From Allostella vacuolata (GTDB lineage Bacteria; Pseudomonadota; Alphaproteobacteria; ATCC43930; Allostellaceae): 64,000 bases of DNA. Location: assembly GCA_006739055.1 (NCBI GenBank), contig AP019702.1:4489388-4553387 (forward strand), in the 5' to 3' direction. Of the stretch, positions 48,624 to 57,386 are shown one piece after another (positions within the stretch are counted from its first letter, which is position 1; every line of letters begins with the position of its first letter). The notes beneath the pieces are model-generated. The model ran no database searches and was not told the origin of the DNA. It worked only from the letters and a program-made list of their open reading frames with translations. The position numbers were made by a program, and so were the translations under genes.

Positions 48624-49765
48624 ACTTGGCCTACCGGGACATCAAGCACAATTTCCTGCGTTTCGTCCTGACCAACTTCGGATTGAGCCTGCTGCTCGGC
48701 ATCGTCATCATGATGACCGGCGTCTATGGGGGGCTGATCGATGACGCGTTGCGTCAGGCCCGTGCGGCCAACGCGGATCTCTGGGTGGTCGAGGCCGGGA
48801 CCAATGGGCCGTTCGCCGAATCGTCGCGTATTCCGGGAGACACCAGGGAACTGGTCAGCCGGGTCTACGGCGTGCAGCGCGCCGGGTCTGTCACATATCA
48901 ATCGGTCCAGACTGAATTGAACGGTGCACCGCACCGCCTCTTTCTCATCGGCTTCGAGCCGGGCAGGCCCGGTGGGCCGCGCCAGATCTCGGCTGGCCGC
49001 AACATCTTGCGCAGCCACTATGAAATGATCGTCGACCGTTCCGCCGGTCTTGCGCTGGGCCAGGAGGTCTTGCTGGGGACCCGAGATCACAAGTTTTCGG
49101 TTGTCGGCCTGATGCGGAACGAAGTCACATCATCCGGCGATCCCGTCGCCTATATCACCTTGCGCGACGCACAAGCGCTCCAGTTCGAACTGGCACCCCC
49201 CGCTTCGCGGCGGGAGCAGGCGCGCGGAGGATCCCTGGAAACCAACGACCAGATCAATGCCGTCATCGCCAAGGTGTCGCCCCATGTTCCCGTCGCCGAG
49301 GCCGCGGCGGCACTCTCGCGGTGGAAACACCTCACGGCACTCACGCAGACCCAGCAGGAAACCCTGCTGAGCAAGTTCGTGATCGAAAAGGCCCGCAAGC
49401 AGCAGCTCCTGATCATGGTTCTGCTGGTCATCGTATCGGCCGTCATCATCGCGCTGATCATTTACACGATGACCATGGACAAGGTGCGCTCGATCGCCAC
49501 GCTCAAATTTGTCGGAGCGCCGGATCGCACCATCATCGGCCTCATCGTTCAGCAATCCCTGTCGTTGGGGATCACCGGCTACGTCGCCGGGCTCGCGCTT
49601 GTCTTCACCTTCAGGCCCTTTTTCCCACGGCGGCTCGTGTTCGACCCAGAGAGCGTCGTGGCCGTATTCGCGATCACGATCGTGGTCTGCCTTGCCGCGA
49701 GCACGCTGGGCATTCGGCTCGCGCTGAGAGTGGACCCCGCGGAAGCGCTCTCGGCGGCAGGGTAG
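48620..49765 (+). CDS. FtsX/MacB-type ABC exporter permease
   Basis: The 381-aa permease has an N-terminal membrane helix (about 17-40, FGLSLLLGIVIMMTGVYGGL), a large periplasmic domain, and three C-terminal helices (for example QLLIMVLLVIVSAVIIALII and SVVAVFAITIVVCLAASTLG). MDKVRSIATLKFVGAPDRTI is the cytoplasmic coupling segment of FtsX-like permeases. The layout is the MacB/DevC type, which moves substrates from the periplasm rather than across the inner membrane. Substrate unknown. Confidence 0.88.
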   Translation: MNLAYRDIKHNFLRFVLTNFGLSLLLGIVIMMTGVYGGLIDDALRQARAANADLWVVEAGTNGPFAESSRIPGDTRELVSRVYGVQRAGSVTYQSVQTELNGAPHRLFLIGFEPGRPGGPRQISAGRNILRSHYEMIVDRSAGLALGQEVLLGTRDHKFSVVGLMRNEVTSSGDPVAYITLRDAQALQFELAPPASRREQARGGSLETNDQINAVIAKVSPHVPVAEAAAALSRWKHLTALTQTQQETLLSKFVIEKARKQQLLIMVLLVIVSAVIIALIIYTMTMDKVRSIATLKFVGAPDRTIIGLIVQQSLSLGITGYVAGLALVFTFRPFFPRRLVFDPESVVAVFAITIVVCLAASTLGIRLALRVDPAEALSAAG

Positions 49766-49769
49766 GTTC

Positions 49770-50501
49770 ATGACCGAGCCGGGCAGACAAGCGGTCGTAT
49801 GTGTCGAACGCCTCTCCAAGTATTTCGGCTCGGGAAATGCGCGGGTCGATGCGCTGATCGACATCAACATGGAGGTCTTTCCCGGCCAGGTCGTCGGTCT
49901 TATGGGGCCGAGCGGTTCGGGCAAGACCACGCTGCTCAACTGCATGGCATGCATCCTGGAGCCGAGCGGCGGCCGGCTCACACTCGATGGCGAAGCCGTT
50001 TATGACGACCATTGGCTCAAGGCTGATTTGCGTAGGTTGCGGCTCGACAAGATCGGCTTCATTTTCCAGTATCCCAATCTGCTGCCCTTCCTTGACGCTA
50101 CCGACAACGTCGCCGTGGTGCTCCACCTTGCTGGATTGGGCGCCGCGGCAGCACATAAGCGCGCCGTTGAACTGCTCGATTATCTTGAGGTCGGCCACCG
50201 CAAGCGTGCTCTACCCAAGCAGCTCTCCGGCGGCGAGGCCCAACGCGTGGCGATCGCCCGCGCGCTCGCCAATCAGCCGCGAATTATTCTCGCCGACGAA
50301 CCGACCGCGCCGCTCGATTCCGCGCGTGCGCGCATCGTGATGGATTTGTTGCGGCGGATCGCGATCGACCAGAGCGCGGCCATTATCGTCGTCACGCACG
50401 ACGAGATGATCCTCGACCGCTTCGACCATATCTACCGATTGCGCGACGGCCGACTTGAAACCGACGAGGTTACGCGCGCCCCGGTGGGAGCTGACTACTG
50501 A
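49770..50501 (+). CDS. ABC exporter ATPase (LolD/MacB type)
   Basis: The 243-aa ATPase has Walker A GLMGPSGSGKTTLLNCM, the Q-loop FIFQYPNLLPFLDATDN, signature QLSGGEAQRVAIARAL, Walker B RIILADEPTAPLDSA and the switch histidine VVTHDE. The alanine-to-proline change in DEPTAPLD is unusual beside the common DEPTAALD but does not touch a catalytic residue. It lies 4 bases after the permease. The three genes form a DevBCA-like exporter with no outer membrane partner nearby. Confidence 0.9.
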   Translation: MTEPGRQAVVCVERLSKYFGSGNARVDALIDINMEVFPGQVVGLMGPSGSGKTTLLNCMACILEPSGGRLTLDGEAVYDDHWLKADLRRLRLDKIGFIFQYPNLLPFLDATDNVAVVLHLAGLGAAAAHKRAVELLDYLEVGHRKRALPKQLSGGEAQRVAIARALANQPRIILADEPTAPLDSARARIVMDLLRRIAIDQSAAIIVVTHDEMILDRFDHIYRLRDGRLETDEVTRAPVGADY

Positions 50502-50515
50502 TTTTTCGTTTCGTC

Positions 50516-50538
50516 GCGGCCGTGATCCGTAAGGCCGC
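50516..50538. terminator. Weak hairpin between convergent ATPase and ptsI genes
   Basis: GCGGCC (50516-50521) pairs with GGCCGC (50533-50538) around an 11-base loop. No T tract follows in the plus direction. In the minus direction it is followed by an A-rich stretch, not T. Weak evidence only. Confidence 0.25.
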
Positions 50539-50559
50539 ATGTCCGCTGGGGCATACGCC

Positions 50560-52329
50560 CTACAGGGCGGCGTTGAAGTGCTCGACCAGCACCATGACGT
50601 GGGCCGCGTCGTGGGCCGAGACCGCGCGCGCGGCCATCGTCTGGGCCTCGGCGGCATCGATCGCCCGCAGCCGCTCCTTGACCCGCGGCAGGCTGCCCGG
50701 CGACATCGACAGCTCGCGCAGGCCGAGGCCGAGCAGCAGGGCGGTGAAGCGCGGGTCGCCCGCGATCTCGCCGCAGACACTGACCGGGATGCCGCGCTCG
50801 CGCGCCGCCGTCACCGCGAAGACGATGAGGCGCAGCACCGCCGGGTGGAACGGGTTGTAGAGGCTCGCCACCTGCTCGTCGCTGCGGTCGATGGCCAGCG
50901 TGTACATGGTCAGGTCGTTGGTGCCGATGGCGAAGAAGTCCGAATACTCGGCCAGCGCATCGGCGCCCAGGGCGGCGGCCGGCGTCTCGATCATGGCGCC
51001 GATCGGCGGCAGCGGGTCGGCGATCGCCACCCCCTGGCGGCGCAGGCGCCGCGCGGTGCGCTGGATGATGGTGCGCGCCTGGCGCATCTCGCCGACCGAG
51101 GTCAGCATCGGCAGCAGGATGCGGATGGAGCCGTGCGCCCCCGCCCGCAGGATGGCCGCGATCTGCGTCTCGAACAGGCGCGGCACCTTCAGCGAATAGC
51201 GGATGGCGCGCAGGCCGAGCGCCGGGTTCGGCCCCTCCGGGAAATGGGCCGCCAGGGCCGGCGCCCGCTTGTCGCCGCCGATGTCGAGCGTGCGGATGGT
51301 GACGATGCGATCGTCCAGTCCCTCGACGACCGCGCGCAGCATCTCGTACTGCGCATCCTCGTCCGGCAGGTCCTCGCGGTTCATGAACTGGATCTCGGTG
51401 CGCAGCAGGCCGACCCCGTCGGCACCCAGCACGCGCGCCTCGTCGACCTCGGCCGGCAGGTCGATGTTGGCGTTGAGCGAGACCGCGACGCCATCGTCGG
51501 TGACCGCGGGCAGTCCGGCGATCGCCACCAGCCGGCGGCGCTGGCGGGCGAGTGCTGCGCGGCGCCGGCGATAGGCGGCCAGCGTATCGGGCGTGGGGTC
51601 GAGGATGACCTGCCCGCCGACGCCGTCGACGATCACGGTCGCCCCGGCCCCGGTGCCGGCGGCGGCATCGAGCAGCCCGCGCACGCCCAGCACGGCCGGC
51701 AGGTGCAGGGCGCGCGCCATGATCGCCGTGTGGCCCTCGACCCCGCCGGCGGCGGCGGCGAAGCCCAGGATCTTGGCCGGATCCATCAGCGCCGCGTCGG
51801 CCGGGGTCAGTTCCTCGGCCAGGATGATGGAGCCGTTCGGCACCCGGGCGAACGACTGGTAGGCGGTCTGGGTCAGGTGGCGCAGCACGCGGTGGCCGGC
51901 GCCGCGCACGTCGTCCACCCGCGAGCGGATGGTCGGGTCGGCGATCGCCAGGAAGCTGTCGACGATGGCTGCCAGCTCGGTCTCGAGCGCGGCCTCGGCA
52001 TTGACCCGCTGCTCGGCGATGCGGCGGTCGACGCCGCGCACCAGGCGCGAGCCGGACAGCATCTGCCGGTGCACCTCCAGCAGGGCGACGGCCGCTTCCT
52101 GGGCCGATTCCGGCAGGAGCTCGGCACGCATGCGCAGCTTGTCGATCTGCTTCAGCGCGGCGTCGACCGAGCGGCGGAAGCGCGCCCGCTCGGCCTCGAT
52201 GCCGTCGGCCGGGATGGGATAGGCGGAGACGGACACGACCCCCGGGTCGTGCAGGTGCAAGGGGCCGATGGCGATCCCGGCCGAAACCGGCAGGCCGGTC
52301 AGCACCCGCTCCGGCCGGTCAGTCCTCAT
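50560..52329 (-). CDS. ptsI: Phosphoenolpyruvate-protein phosphotransferase (enzyme I)
   Basis: EI takes phosphate from phosphoenolpyruvate and passes it to HPr. The 589-aa protein has the HPr-binding N-domain, the phosphorylated His200 in GGVEGHTAIMARAL, and the PEP-binding domain with VGLLRTEIQFM, RTLDIGGDKRAP, FFAIGTNDLTMYTLAIDRSD, and Cys in VSVCGEIAGD. There is no N-terminal GAF domain, so it is EI and not EI-Ntr (PtsP). It overlaps the HPr gene by 11 bp and ends the hprK-rapZ-EIIA-HPr-EI set. Confidence 0.94.
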   Translation of the reverse strand: MRTDRPERVLTGLPVSAGIAIGPLHLHDPGVVSVSAYPIPADGIEAERARFRRSVDAALKQIDKLRMRAELLPESAQEAAVALLEVHRQMLSGSRLVRGVDRRIAEQRVNAEAALETELAAIVDSFLAIADPTIRSRVDDVRGAGHRVLRHLTQTAYQSFARVPNGSIILAEELTPADAALMDPAKILGFAAAAGGVEGHTAIMARALHLPAVLGVRGLLDAAAGTGAGATVIVDGVGGQVILDPTPDTLAAYRRRRAALARQRRRLVAIAGLPAVTDDGVAVSLNANIDLPAEVDEARVLGADGVGLLRTEIQFMNREDLPDEDAQYEMLRAVVEGLDDRIVTIRTLDIGGDKRAPALAAHFPEGPNPALGLRAIRYSLKVPRLFETQIAAILRAGAHGSIRILLPMLTSVGEMRQARTIIQRTARRLRRQGVAIADPLPPIGAMIETPAAALGADALAEYSDFFAIGTNDLTMYTLAIDRSDEQVASLYNPFHPAVLRLIVFAVTAARERGIPVSVCGEIAGDPRFTALLLGLGLRELSMSPGSLPRVKERLRAIDAAEAQTMAARAVSAHDAAHVMVLVEHFNAAL

Positions 52330-52609
52330 CGAAGCCCGCCATCACCAGGCGAGCCAGGGCTTCGACCGCTTCGGTGGCGTCGGCGCCCCTACCGGCGATC
52401 ATCAGGTCGGTGCCGGGCCCGGCGGCCAGCATCATCAGCCCCATGATCGAGCTGCCGCACACGGACGTGCCGCTGCGCTGGACGGCGATGTCCGCCTCGA
52501 AGGTGGCGGCCAGCTTGACGAACTTGGCCGCAGCCCGCGCATGCAGGCCGCGCTTGTTGACGACCATGACGCTACGGCGGACCGCCGAAGGGTCGAGATC
52601 GGCCGTCAC
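52319..52609 (-). CDS. Phosphocarrier protein HPr
   Basis: The 96-aa HPr carries phosphate from EI to EIIA on His23 (NKRGLHARAAAKFV). Ser54 in CGSSIMGLMML stands 31 residues after the histidine, like Ser46 after His15 in Bacillus HPr, which is the site phosphorylated by HPr kinase. An hprK gene is in the same set. The first ten residues form a short N-terminal extension. The ATG overlaps the EIIA stop. Confidence 0.94.
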   Translation of the reverse strand: MTADLDPSAVRRSVMVVNKRGLHARAAAKFVKLAATFEADIAVQRSGTSVCGSSIMGLMMLAAGPGTDLMIAGRGADATEAVEALARLVMAGFDED

Positions 52610-53010
52610 CGCCCCTCCGACAGGAGCTGGGAGGCGACGTTTATGTATTTGCGCCCGGCCTCCTGGGCGGCAGAGACGGCCGGCAGCAGCTTGGCCGACG
52701 TCCGGACCGAGGCGAGCTTGATCAGCATCGGCAGGTTGACGCCGGCGATCACCTCCACCCGGTTGGGCTCCATCACGGAGATCGCCAGGTTGGACGGGGT
52801 GCCGCCGAACATGTCGGTCAGCAGGACCACGCCGCCCCCGGCGTCGACCGCCCGGATGGCGTCGATGATGTCCTGTCGCCGACGCTCCATGTCGTCCTCC
52901 GGCCCGATGCAGACGGAGGCGATGTTGGTCTGCCTCCCGACGACATGCTCCAGCGCGGCGACGAACTCGTCGGCCAGGCGGCCGTGGGTAACCAGAACCA
53001 TTCCGATCAT
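52606..53010 (-). CDS. Mannose-type PTS EIIA protein
   Basis: The 134-aa protein has the PTS EIIA-Man fold: IGMVLVTHGRLADEF with phosphorylated His9, and VVLLTDMFGGTPSNLAI. No EIIB, EIIC or EIID sugar components are nearby. In alphaproteobacteria this EIIA works with HPr and EI as a regulatory relay rather than a transporter. It lies 66 bases after rapZ and overlaps the HPr gene. Confidence 0.92.
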   Translation of the reverse strand: MIGMVLVTHGRLADEFVAALEHVVGRQTNIASVCIGPEDDMERRRQDIIDAIRAVDAGGGVVLLTDMFGGTPSNLAISVMEPNRVEVIAGVNLPMLIKLASVRTSAKLLPAVSAAQEAGRKYINVASQLLSEGR

Positions 53011-53075
53011 GAATTTCTCACCGTTCCGCGGGAGGTCGGTTCATTGGGGCCCGGCATGGCGCGACGCTCGGCATG

Positions 53076-54020
53076 TCAGGATGCACGATCGACGTCGCGA
53101 TGATGGATGCGGGCGGGAAGGCCGGCGGCGGCGAGCCAGGCGGCGAGCCGTTCCGACACGTAGACCGAGCGGTGCTTGCCGCCGGTGCAGCCGATCGCGA
53201 TGGTCAGGTAGCTCTTCCCCTCCTTGGCGTAGCGCGGCAGCAGCGGCGCCAGCCAGCCCGTCAGCCCGTCGAAGAAGGCCGGGAAGTCCGGATCGGCCGC
53301 CACCCTGGCGCCCACCGCCGGATCGCGCCCGGTCAGCGGCCGCAGCACCGGATCGTAGTGCGGGTTGTCGAGGAAGCGGACGTCGATGACGAGGTCGGCC
53401 TCCCGCGGCAGGCCCTGGCGATAGGAGAAGGACATGACCGAAATCGCCAGGCGCGGCGCGGCATCCAGCGCGTAATGCCCTTCCAGGATGCGCTTCAGCT
53501 CGGCCGGCGGCAGGGCGGTCGTGTCGATGACGAGGTCGGCGCGCCGCCGCAAGGGCCAGACGATCTCGCGCTCGCGGCGGATGCCGTCCAGCACCGGCCG
53601 GTCGGTCGCCAGCGGGTGGCGGCGCCGGGTCTCGGTGAAGCGGCGCCCCAGCACCTCGTCCTCGCAATCGAGGAACAGCAGGCTGGTGCGCCGGCCGCTC
53701 TCGCCGGCGATGCGGTCGAGGAGGGCGAGGGAGGTGGGGGCGGCGAAGTCGCGGGTGCGCACGTCGATGCCGATCGCCATCGGGCGCGGCGCCGGGGCGT
53801 CGGCGTGCAGAAGACCGGCCAGCAGCACCAGCGGGGGATTGTCGACCGCCTCGTAGCCGAGGTCCTCCAGCGCGCGCAGCGCGGTGGTCCGCCCTGCGCC
53901 CGACAGGCCGGTGACGATGACCACCGCCGGCCGGCCGCCGTCGGCCGGGCGCGGTTCCTCCCCGCGACGGACCTCGGAGGCGTCGTCATCCCGGGTCATG
54001 GAGAGGGCCGGCCCGCTCAT
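53076..54020 (-). CDS. rapZ: RapZ-like RNase adapter / nucleotide-binding protein
   Basis: RapZ in E. coli binds small RNAs and guides RNase E; its role in alphaproteobacteria is less clear. From ATG 54020 the product is 314 aa. Walker A is GLSGAGRTTALRALEDLGYE, with arginine instead of lysine, which is common in this group. VLFLDCEDEVL-like, RRRADLVIDTTALPP, DVRFLDNPHYDP, FFDGLTGWLAPLLPRYAKEG and IGCTGGKHRSVYVSERLA are family hallmarks. Starts at 54059 (overlapping hprK) or 53999 are possible; no clear Shine-Dalgarno sequence decides. It lies between hprK and the EIIA gene. Confidence 0.9.
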   Translation of the reverse strand: MSGPALSMTRDDDASEVRRGEEPRPADGGRPAVVIVTGLSGAGRTTALRALEDLGYEAVDNPPLVLLAGLLHADAPAPRPMAIGIDVRTRDFAAPTSLALLDRIAGESGRRTSLLFLDCEDEVLGRRFTETRRRHPLATDRPVLDGIRREREIVWPLRRRADLVIDTTALPPAELKRILEGHYALDAAPRLAISVMSFSYRQGLPREADLVIDVRFLDNPHYDPVLRPLTGRDPAVGARVAADPDFPAFFDGLTGWLAPLLPRYAKEGKSYLTIAIGCTGGKHRSVYVSERLAAWLAAAGLPARIHHRDVDRAS

Positions 54021-54036
54021 GGCGGCGGCATTATGA

Positions 54037-54471
54037 TCAGGCGAGGTTGGAGACGGCAAGACGCACCTTGGCTGCAGCCGAAACCGAAAGTAGATCGAGG
54101 CGGATCATCGGAACGCGCAGGCCGAGCAGGTCGCGCGACCCCGCCTCGGGCAGGCGCTCCACCTGGGCGGGCGGGGTGGCGGCCACGATCAATCGCAACG
54201 TCACCGCCTTCTCGTGCGGCAGTCGCACGATCCCGAGCCCGCGCACCTCCAGCAGCCCCGCGATCGCCGGCGGGGCGGACGCCGTCAGCGCGTCTCCCCC
54301 GCGCACCAGCCGCGTCTGGTCGTCGGCGACCAGACGCGCGCCGCCGTCGATCAGGCGCAGCGCCAGGTCCGACTTGCCGGACCCGCTCGCCCCCTCGATC
54401 GCGACACCCGCCCCGCCGATCGCGACCGTGGTCGCGTGCAGGAGCAGCCCCGGTCCGGATGGATCGTCCAT
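54037..54471 (-). CDS. hprK: Short HPr kinase/phosphorylase (HprK)
   Basis: The 144-aa protein is the truncated alphaproteobacterial form of HprK, with the C-terminal kinase core only. It has Walker A GASGSGKSDLALRLIDGG, RLVADDQTRLV and EVRGLGIVRLP. Full-length HprK of Gram-positives is about 310 aa. It would phosphorylate Ser54 of the HPr encoded in the same set. It appears to be the first gene of the minus-strand operon. No chvI/chvG two-component genes, often upstream in relatives, are present here. Confidence 0.9.
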   Translation of the reverse strand: MDDPSGPGLLLHATTVAIGGAGVAIEGASGSGKSDLALRLIDGGARLVADDQTRLVRGGDALTASAPPAIAGLLEVRGLGIVRLPHEKAVTLRLIVAATPPAQVERLPEAGSRDLLGLRVPMIRLDLLSVSAAAKVRLAVSNLA

Positions 54472-54637
54472 GGCGCGGCACCTTAGTGGAGGGCGAAGGC
54501 CCAGTCTCGTGCATTGTCCGGTCCGCTGAGGCCGTCCGGCCAGAACGGCACCCGGCCCCGCCCGTCCATACCCTGGCCGGAACCTTCCGCGACGTGCATC
54601 GTTCCGGCGACTGCGTCGATGCCTCGGGAGTCTCGCC

Positions 54638-55429
54638 ATGGTCCGAATGCGACTTGTCCTGGGCCTGCTGGCAACGGCCGGCGCCCCCCTGATCGCCGGC
54701 ACCACCACCCGCGCGGCCGACCTGGTCGCCATCACCGACCACGGCGAATTCCTGCAATTTTCGTCCGGGAACCCGCGCGAGACGATCCGCCGGGACCTGC
54801 AGGGCATGGGTCTGCCGCTGGTCGGGATCGACGTGCGGACCGCCGATGGCCAGCTCTATGGCATCGACCGCGGCGGCGCGATCCATCGCATCGATGCCGG
54901 CACGGCGATCGCCATCTTCCAGGCGCGACTATCGGTCGCACTGGTGCCGGCGGAATCCTACCTGGTCGATTTCGATCCGGTCGCCGACCGGCTGCGGGTC
55001 ATCGGCGCGGGCGGGCAGAACCTCCTGGTCGATGTCGACACCGGCATTGCCGCCGTCCACAGCCCGGTGCGCCACGCCGCCGGAGTCCCGGCGGCGCGCA
55101 TCGCGGCCGGCGCCTACAGCCACACGGCCGGCGGCGCGGCCAGCCGCCGGCTGCACCTCTTCGACGGCGCCAGCGGCACCTACGGCCTGCTCGACCCGCC
55201 CGAGGACGGCATCGTGCGGCCGATCAGCCAGTCCCCCGGCCGGTCGGCCGACGCCGCCGACATCGCCAGCCATGGCGGGCGCGACCAGGGCTATGCCGCG
55301 ATCAACAACATCCTGCACGTCTTCGACGTCGCCACCGGCCGGGCCAGCGCGATCCAGGCGATCGGCACCGGCGCCACCGGCCGCGCCGGCCGGATCATCG
55401 ACATCGCGGTCCTGCCGCCGATCCGTTGA
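54638..55429 (+). CDS. DUF4394 domain secreted protein
   Basis: The 263-aa protein has a signal peptide (MRLVLGLLATAGAPLIAG, ending near ARAADLV). The mature part has repeated beta-propeller-like segments typical of DUF4394: LVGIDVRTADGQLYGIDRGG, YLVDFDPVADRLRVIGAGGQ and NLLVDVDTG. GGGAG-type purine-rich sequence seven bases upstream supports ATG 54638. Function unknown. It is divergent from hprK and followed by a terminator. Confidence 0.85.
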   Translation: MVRMRLVLGLLATAGAPLIAGTTTRAADLVAITDHGEFLQFSSGNPRETIRRDLQGMGLPLVGIDVRTADGQLYGIDRGGAIHRIDAGTAIAIFQARLSVALVPAESYLVDFDPVADRLRVIGAGGQNLLVDVDTGIAAVHSPVRHAAGVPAARIAAGAYSHTAGGAASRRLHLFDGASGTYGLLDPPEDGIVRPISQSPGRSADAADIASHGGRDQGYAAINNILHVFDVATGRASAIQAIGTGATGRAGRIIDIAVLPPIR

Positions 55430-55431
55430 GG

Positions 55432-55462
55432 CCCGCCGCCGGCTGACAGCGGCGGCGGGTTT
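55432..55462 (+). terminator. Terminator after the DUF4394 gene
   Basis: CCCGCCGCCG (55432-55441) pairs perfectly with CGGCGGCGGG (55450-55459) around an 8-base loop and is followed by TTT. The stem is strong; the T tract is short. Confidence 0.7.
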
Positions 55463-55506
55463 CGATATTGCTGGGCGTCCCGTCCCCGCCGCCCGCAGGA
55501 ACCGCC

Positions 55507-56544
55507 ATGACCAGCCCGACCGCCCTGCCCGACCGCTTCGCCGACGTCGAGGCGGTGGAGGAATTCATGACCCGCCCGACCGCCGCCCTGCAGGCCGACC
55601 TGGCCGCGGCGCCGGGCGACATCCTGGTCCTGGGCGTCGGCGGCAAGATGGGGCCGACGCTGGCGCGCCTCGCCAAGCGCGCGGTGCCCGACCGCCGCGT
55701 CGTCGGCGTCGCCCGCTTCAGCGAGCCCGGCCTGCGTGAGCGTCTCGAAGGTTGGGGCGTGGAGACGCTGGAATGCGACCTGCTCGACCGCGAGGCGGTG
55801 ATGGCGCTGCCGCGCCTGCCCAACGTCATCTTCATGGCCGGGCGCAAGTTCGGCTCGTCGGGCGCGGAGGACCTGACCTGGGCCATGAACGTGCTGGTGC
55901 CGGCGACGGTCGCCGAGGCGTTCCAGCGGTCGCGGATCGTCGCCTTCTCGACGGGTTGCGTCTATCCCTATGTCGATGTGCGCTCGGGCGGCGCCACCGA
56001 GGACATGCCGGCGGTGCCGCCGCCCGGCGCCTATGCCGCCACCTGCGTCGGGCGCGAGCGCATGTTCGAGTATGGCAGCCGGCGCTGGGGCACCCCCGGC
56101 CGGCTCTTCCGCCTCAACTACGCGATCGATACCCGCTACGGCGTGCTGCACGATGTCGGCCGCAAGGTGCTGGCGGGTGAGCCGGTCGACGTCACCATGG
56201 GCCATGTCAACGTCATCTGGCAGGGCGACGCGAACAGCCAGGCGCTGCGCTGCCTGGCCCACGCCACCACGCCCACCCGGCCCATCAACATCACCGGGCC
56301 GGAGACGGTCAGCGTGCGCGCGCTGGCCCACGCCTTCGGCCGCCGCTTCGGCCGCGAGGCGATCGTCACCGGCACCGAGGCCGACAGCGCCTGGCTCAAC
56401 AATGCCGGGATGGCGGCGCGGCTGTTCGGCTACCCCACCGTGCCGCTGGACGCGATGATCGGCTGGGTCGCCGACTGGCTGGTGGCCGGCGGCGCCTCGC
56501 TCGACAAGCCGACCCATTTCGAGACGCGGGATGGAAAGTACTGA
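55507..56544 (+). CDS. NAD-dependent epimerase/dehydratase family protein
   Basis: The 345-aa extended SDR protein has a nucleotide-binding motif [29 protein letters not shown], and [17 protein letters not shown] where Ser/Thr of the SDR active site lies. The following tyrosine region is [15 protein letters not shown], with C-V-G-R in place of the usual Y-x-x-x-K. Catalysis by the standard triad is therefore doubtful. AGGAA precedes ATG 55507; an upstream in-frame ATG is less likely. It overlaps the GNAT gene by 14 bp. Confidence 0.82.
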   Translation: MTSPTALPDRFADVEAVEEFMTRPTAALQADLAAAPGDILVLGVGGKMGPTLARLAKRAVPDRRVVGVARFSEPGLRERLEGWGVETLECDLLDREAVMALPRLPNVIFMAGRKFGSSGAEDLTWAMNVLVPATVAEAFQRSRIVAFSTGCVYPYVDVRSGGATEDMPAVPPPGAYAATCVGRERMFEYGSRRWGTPGRLFRLNYAIDTRYGVLHDVGRKVLAGEPVDVTMGHVNVIWQGDANSQALRCLAHATTPTRPINITGPETVSVRALAHAFGRRFGREAIVTGTEADSAWLNNAGMAARLFGYPTVPLDAMIGWVADWLVAGGASLDKPTHFETRDGKY

Positions 56545-57379
56545 CGCCCGGCCGCTCCGGCCGGACGATGCCGCCGGCCTGACGCACCTGTCCGCCGAGG
56601 CCGGCTGGAACCAGACCGCGCTCGACTGGCGCCTGATCCTTGATCACGGCGCCGGCGAGGGCATCTTCGCGGCCGACGGGCAGCCGCTCGCCAGCGCCTG
56701 CCGGGTGCCCCTGACGCGGCACAGCGAGTGGGTCTGCATGGTGCTGGTGACGCCGGGCGCGCGGCGCCGCGGCTACGCCACCCGGCTGATGGCCCGCCAG
56801 ATCGCGGCGATCGAGGCGGCGGGCCGGGTGCCCGGCCTGGACGCGACCGAACTGGGCCGGCCGGTCTACGAGAAGCTGGGCTTCCGGCCCCTCTTCGCGC
56901 TGTCCCGCTATCGCGCCACCCGGCCGCGCTGGCCGGTCGACTCCGCCCCGGGCATCCGCCCGCTCACAGCCGACGACCTGCCGGCGCTGGCCGCCTACGA
57001 CGCGGCCGCCACCGGGGGCGACCGCGCCTTCCTGCTCGACCACCTGCTGCGCCGGCTGCCGCAGGCCGCCTGGGTCGCGAGCGAGGACGGGCAGATCCGC
57101 GGCTATGCGCTCGGCCGCGACGGGCTGAAGGCGAGCAGCATCGGGCCGCTGGTGGCAGACACCCCGGCGATCGCCATCGCGCTCGCCGCCGCGGCCGGGC
57201 TCGCGATCGCCGGCCCGACGGTGATCGACGTGCCGGACGCCGCGGCCGGGCTGGTGGCGATGCTCGAAGCCGCCGGCTTCGTGCGCGAGCGCGGCTTCAC
57301 CCGGATGGTCAAGGGCACCGATGCGGCACTCGACCGCACCGGCGCGCTCTATGCCCTGGCCGGCCCGGAGTTCGGGTAG
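56531..57379 (+). CDS. GNAT family acetyltransferase with two GNAT-like halves
   Basis: In the 282-aa protein the N-terminal half is a GNAT domain: [40 protein letters not shown] with the acetyl-CoA loop (R-R-x-G-Y-A), and [10 protein letters not shown]. The C-terminal half (from [16 protein letters not shown]) resembles a second acetyltransferase fold of the Acetyltransf_18 type. The substrate is unknown. It is coupled to the epimerase-like gene and converges with the M81 gene. Confidence 0.85.
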   Translation: MESTDARPLRPDDAAGLTHLSAEAGWNQTALDWRLILDHGAGEGIFAADGQPLASACRVPLTRHSEWVCMVLVTPGARRRGYATRLMARQIAAIEAAGRVPGLDATELGRPVYEKLGFRPLFALSRYRATRPRWPVDSAPGIRPLTADDLPALAAYDAAATGGDRAFLLDHLLRRLPQAAWVASEDGQIRGYALGRDGLKASSIGPLVADTPAIAIALAAAAGLAIAGPTVIDVPDAAAGLVAMLEAAGFVRERGFTRMVKGTDAALDRTGALYALAGPEFG

Positions 57380-57386
57380 CCCCTGG

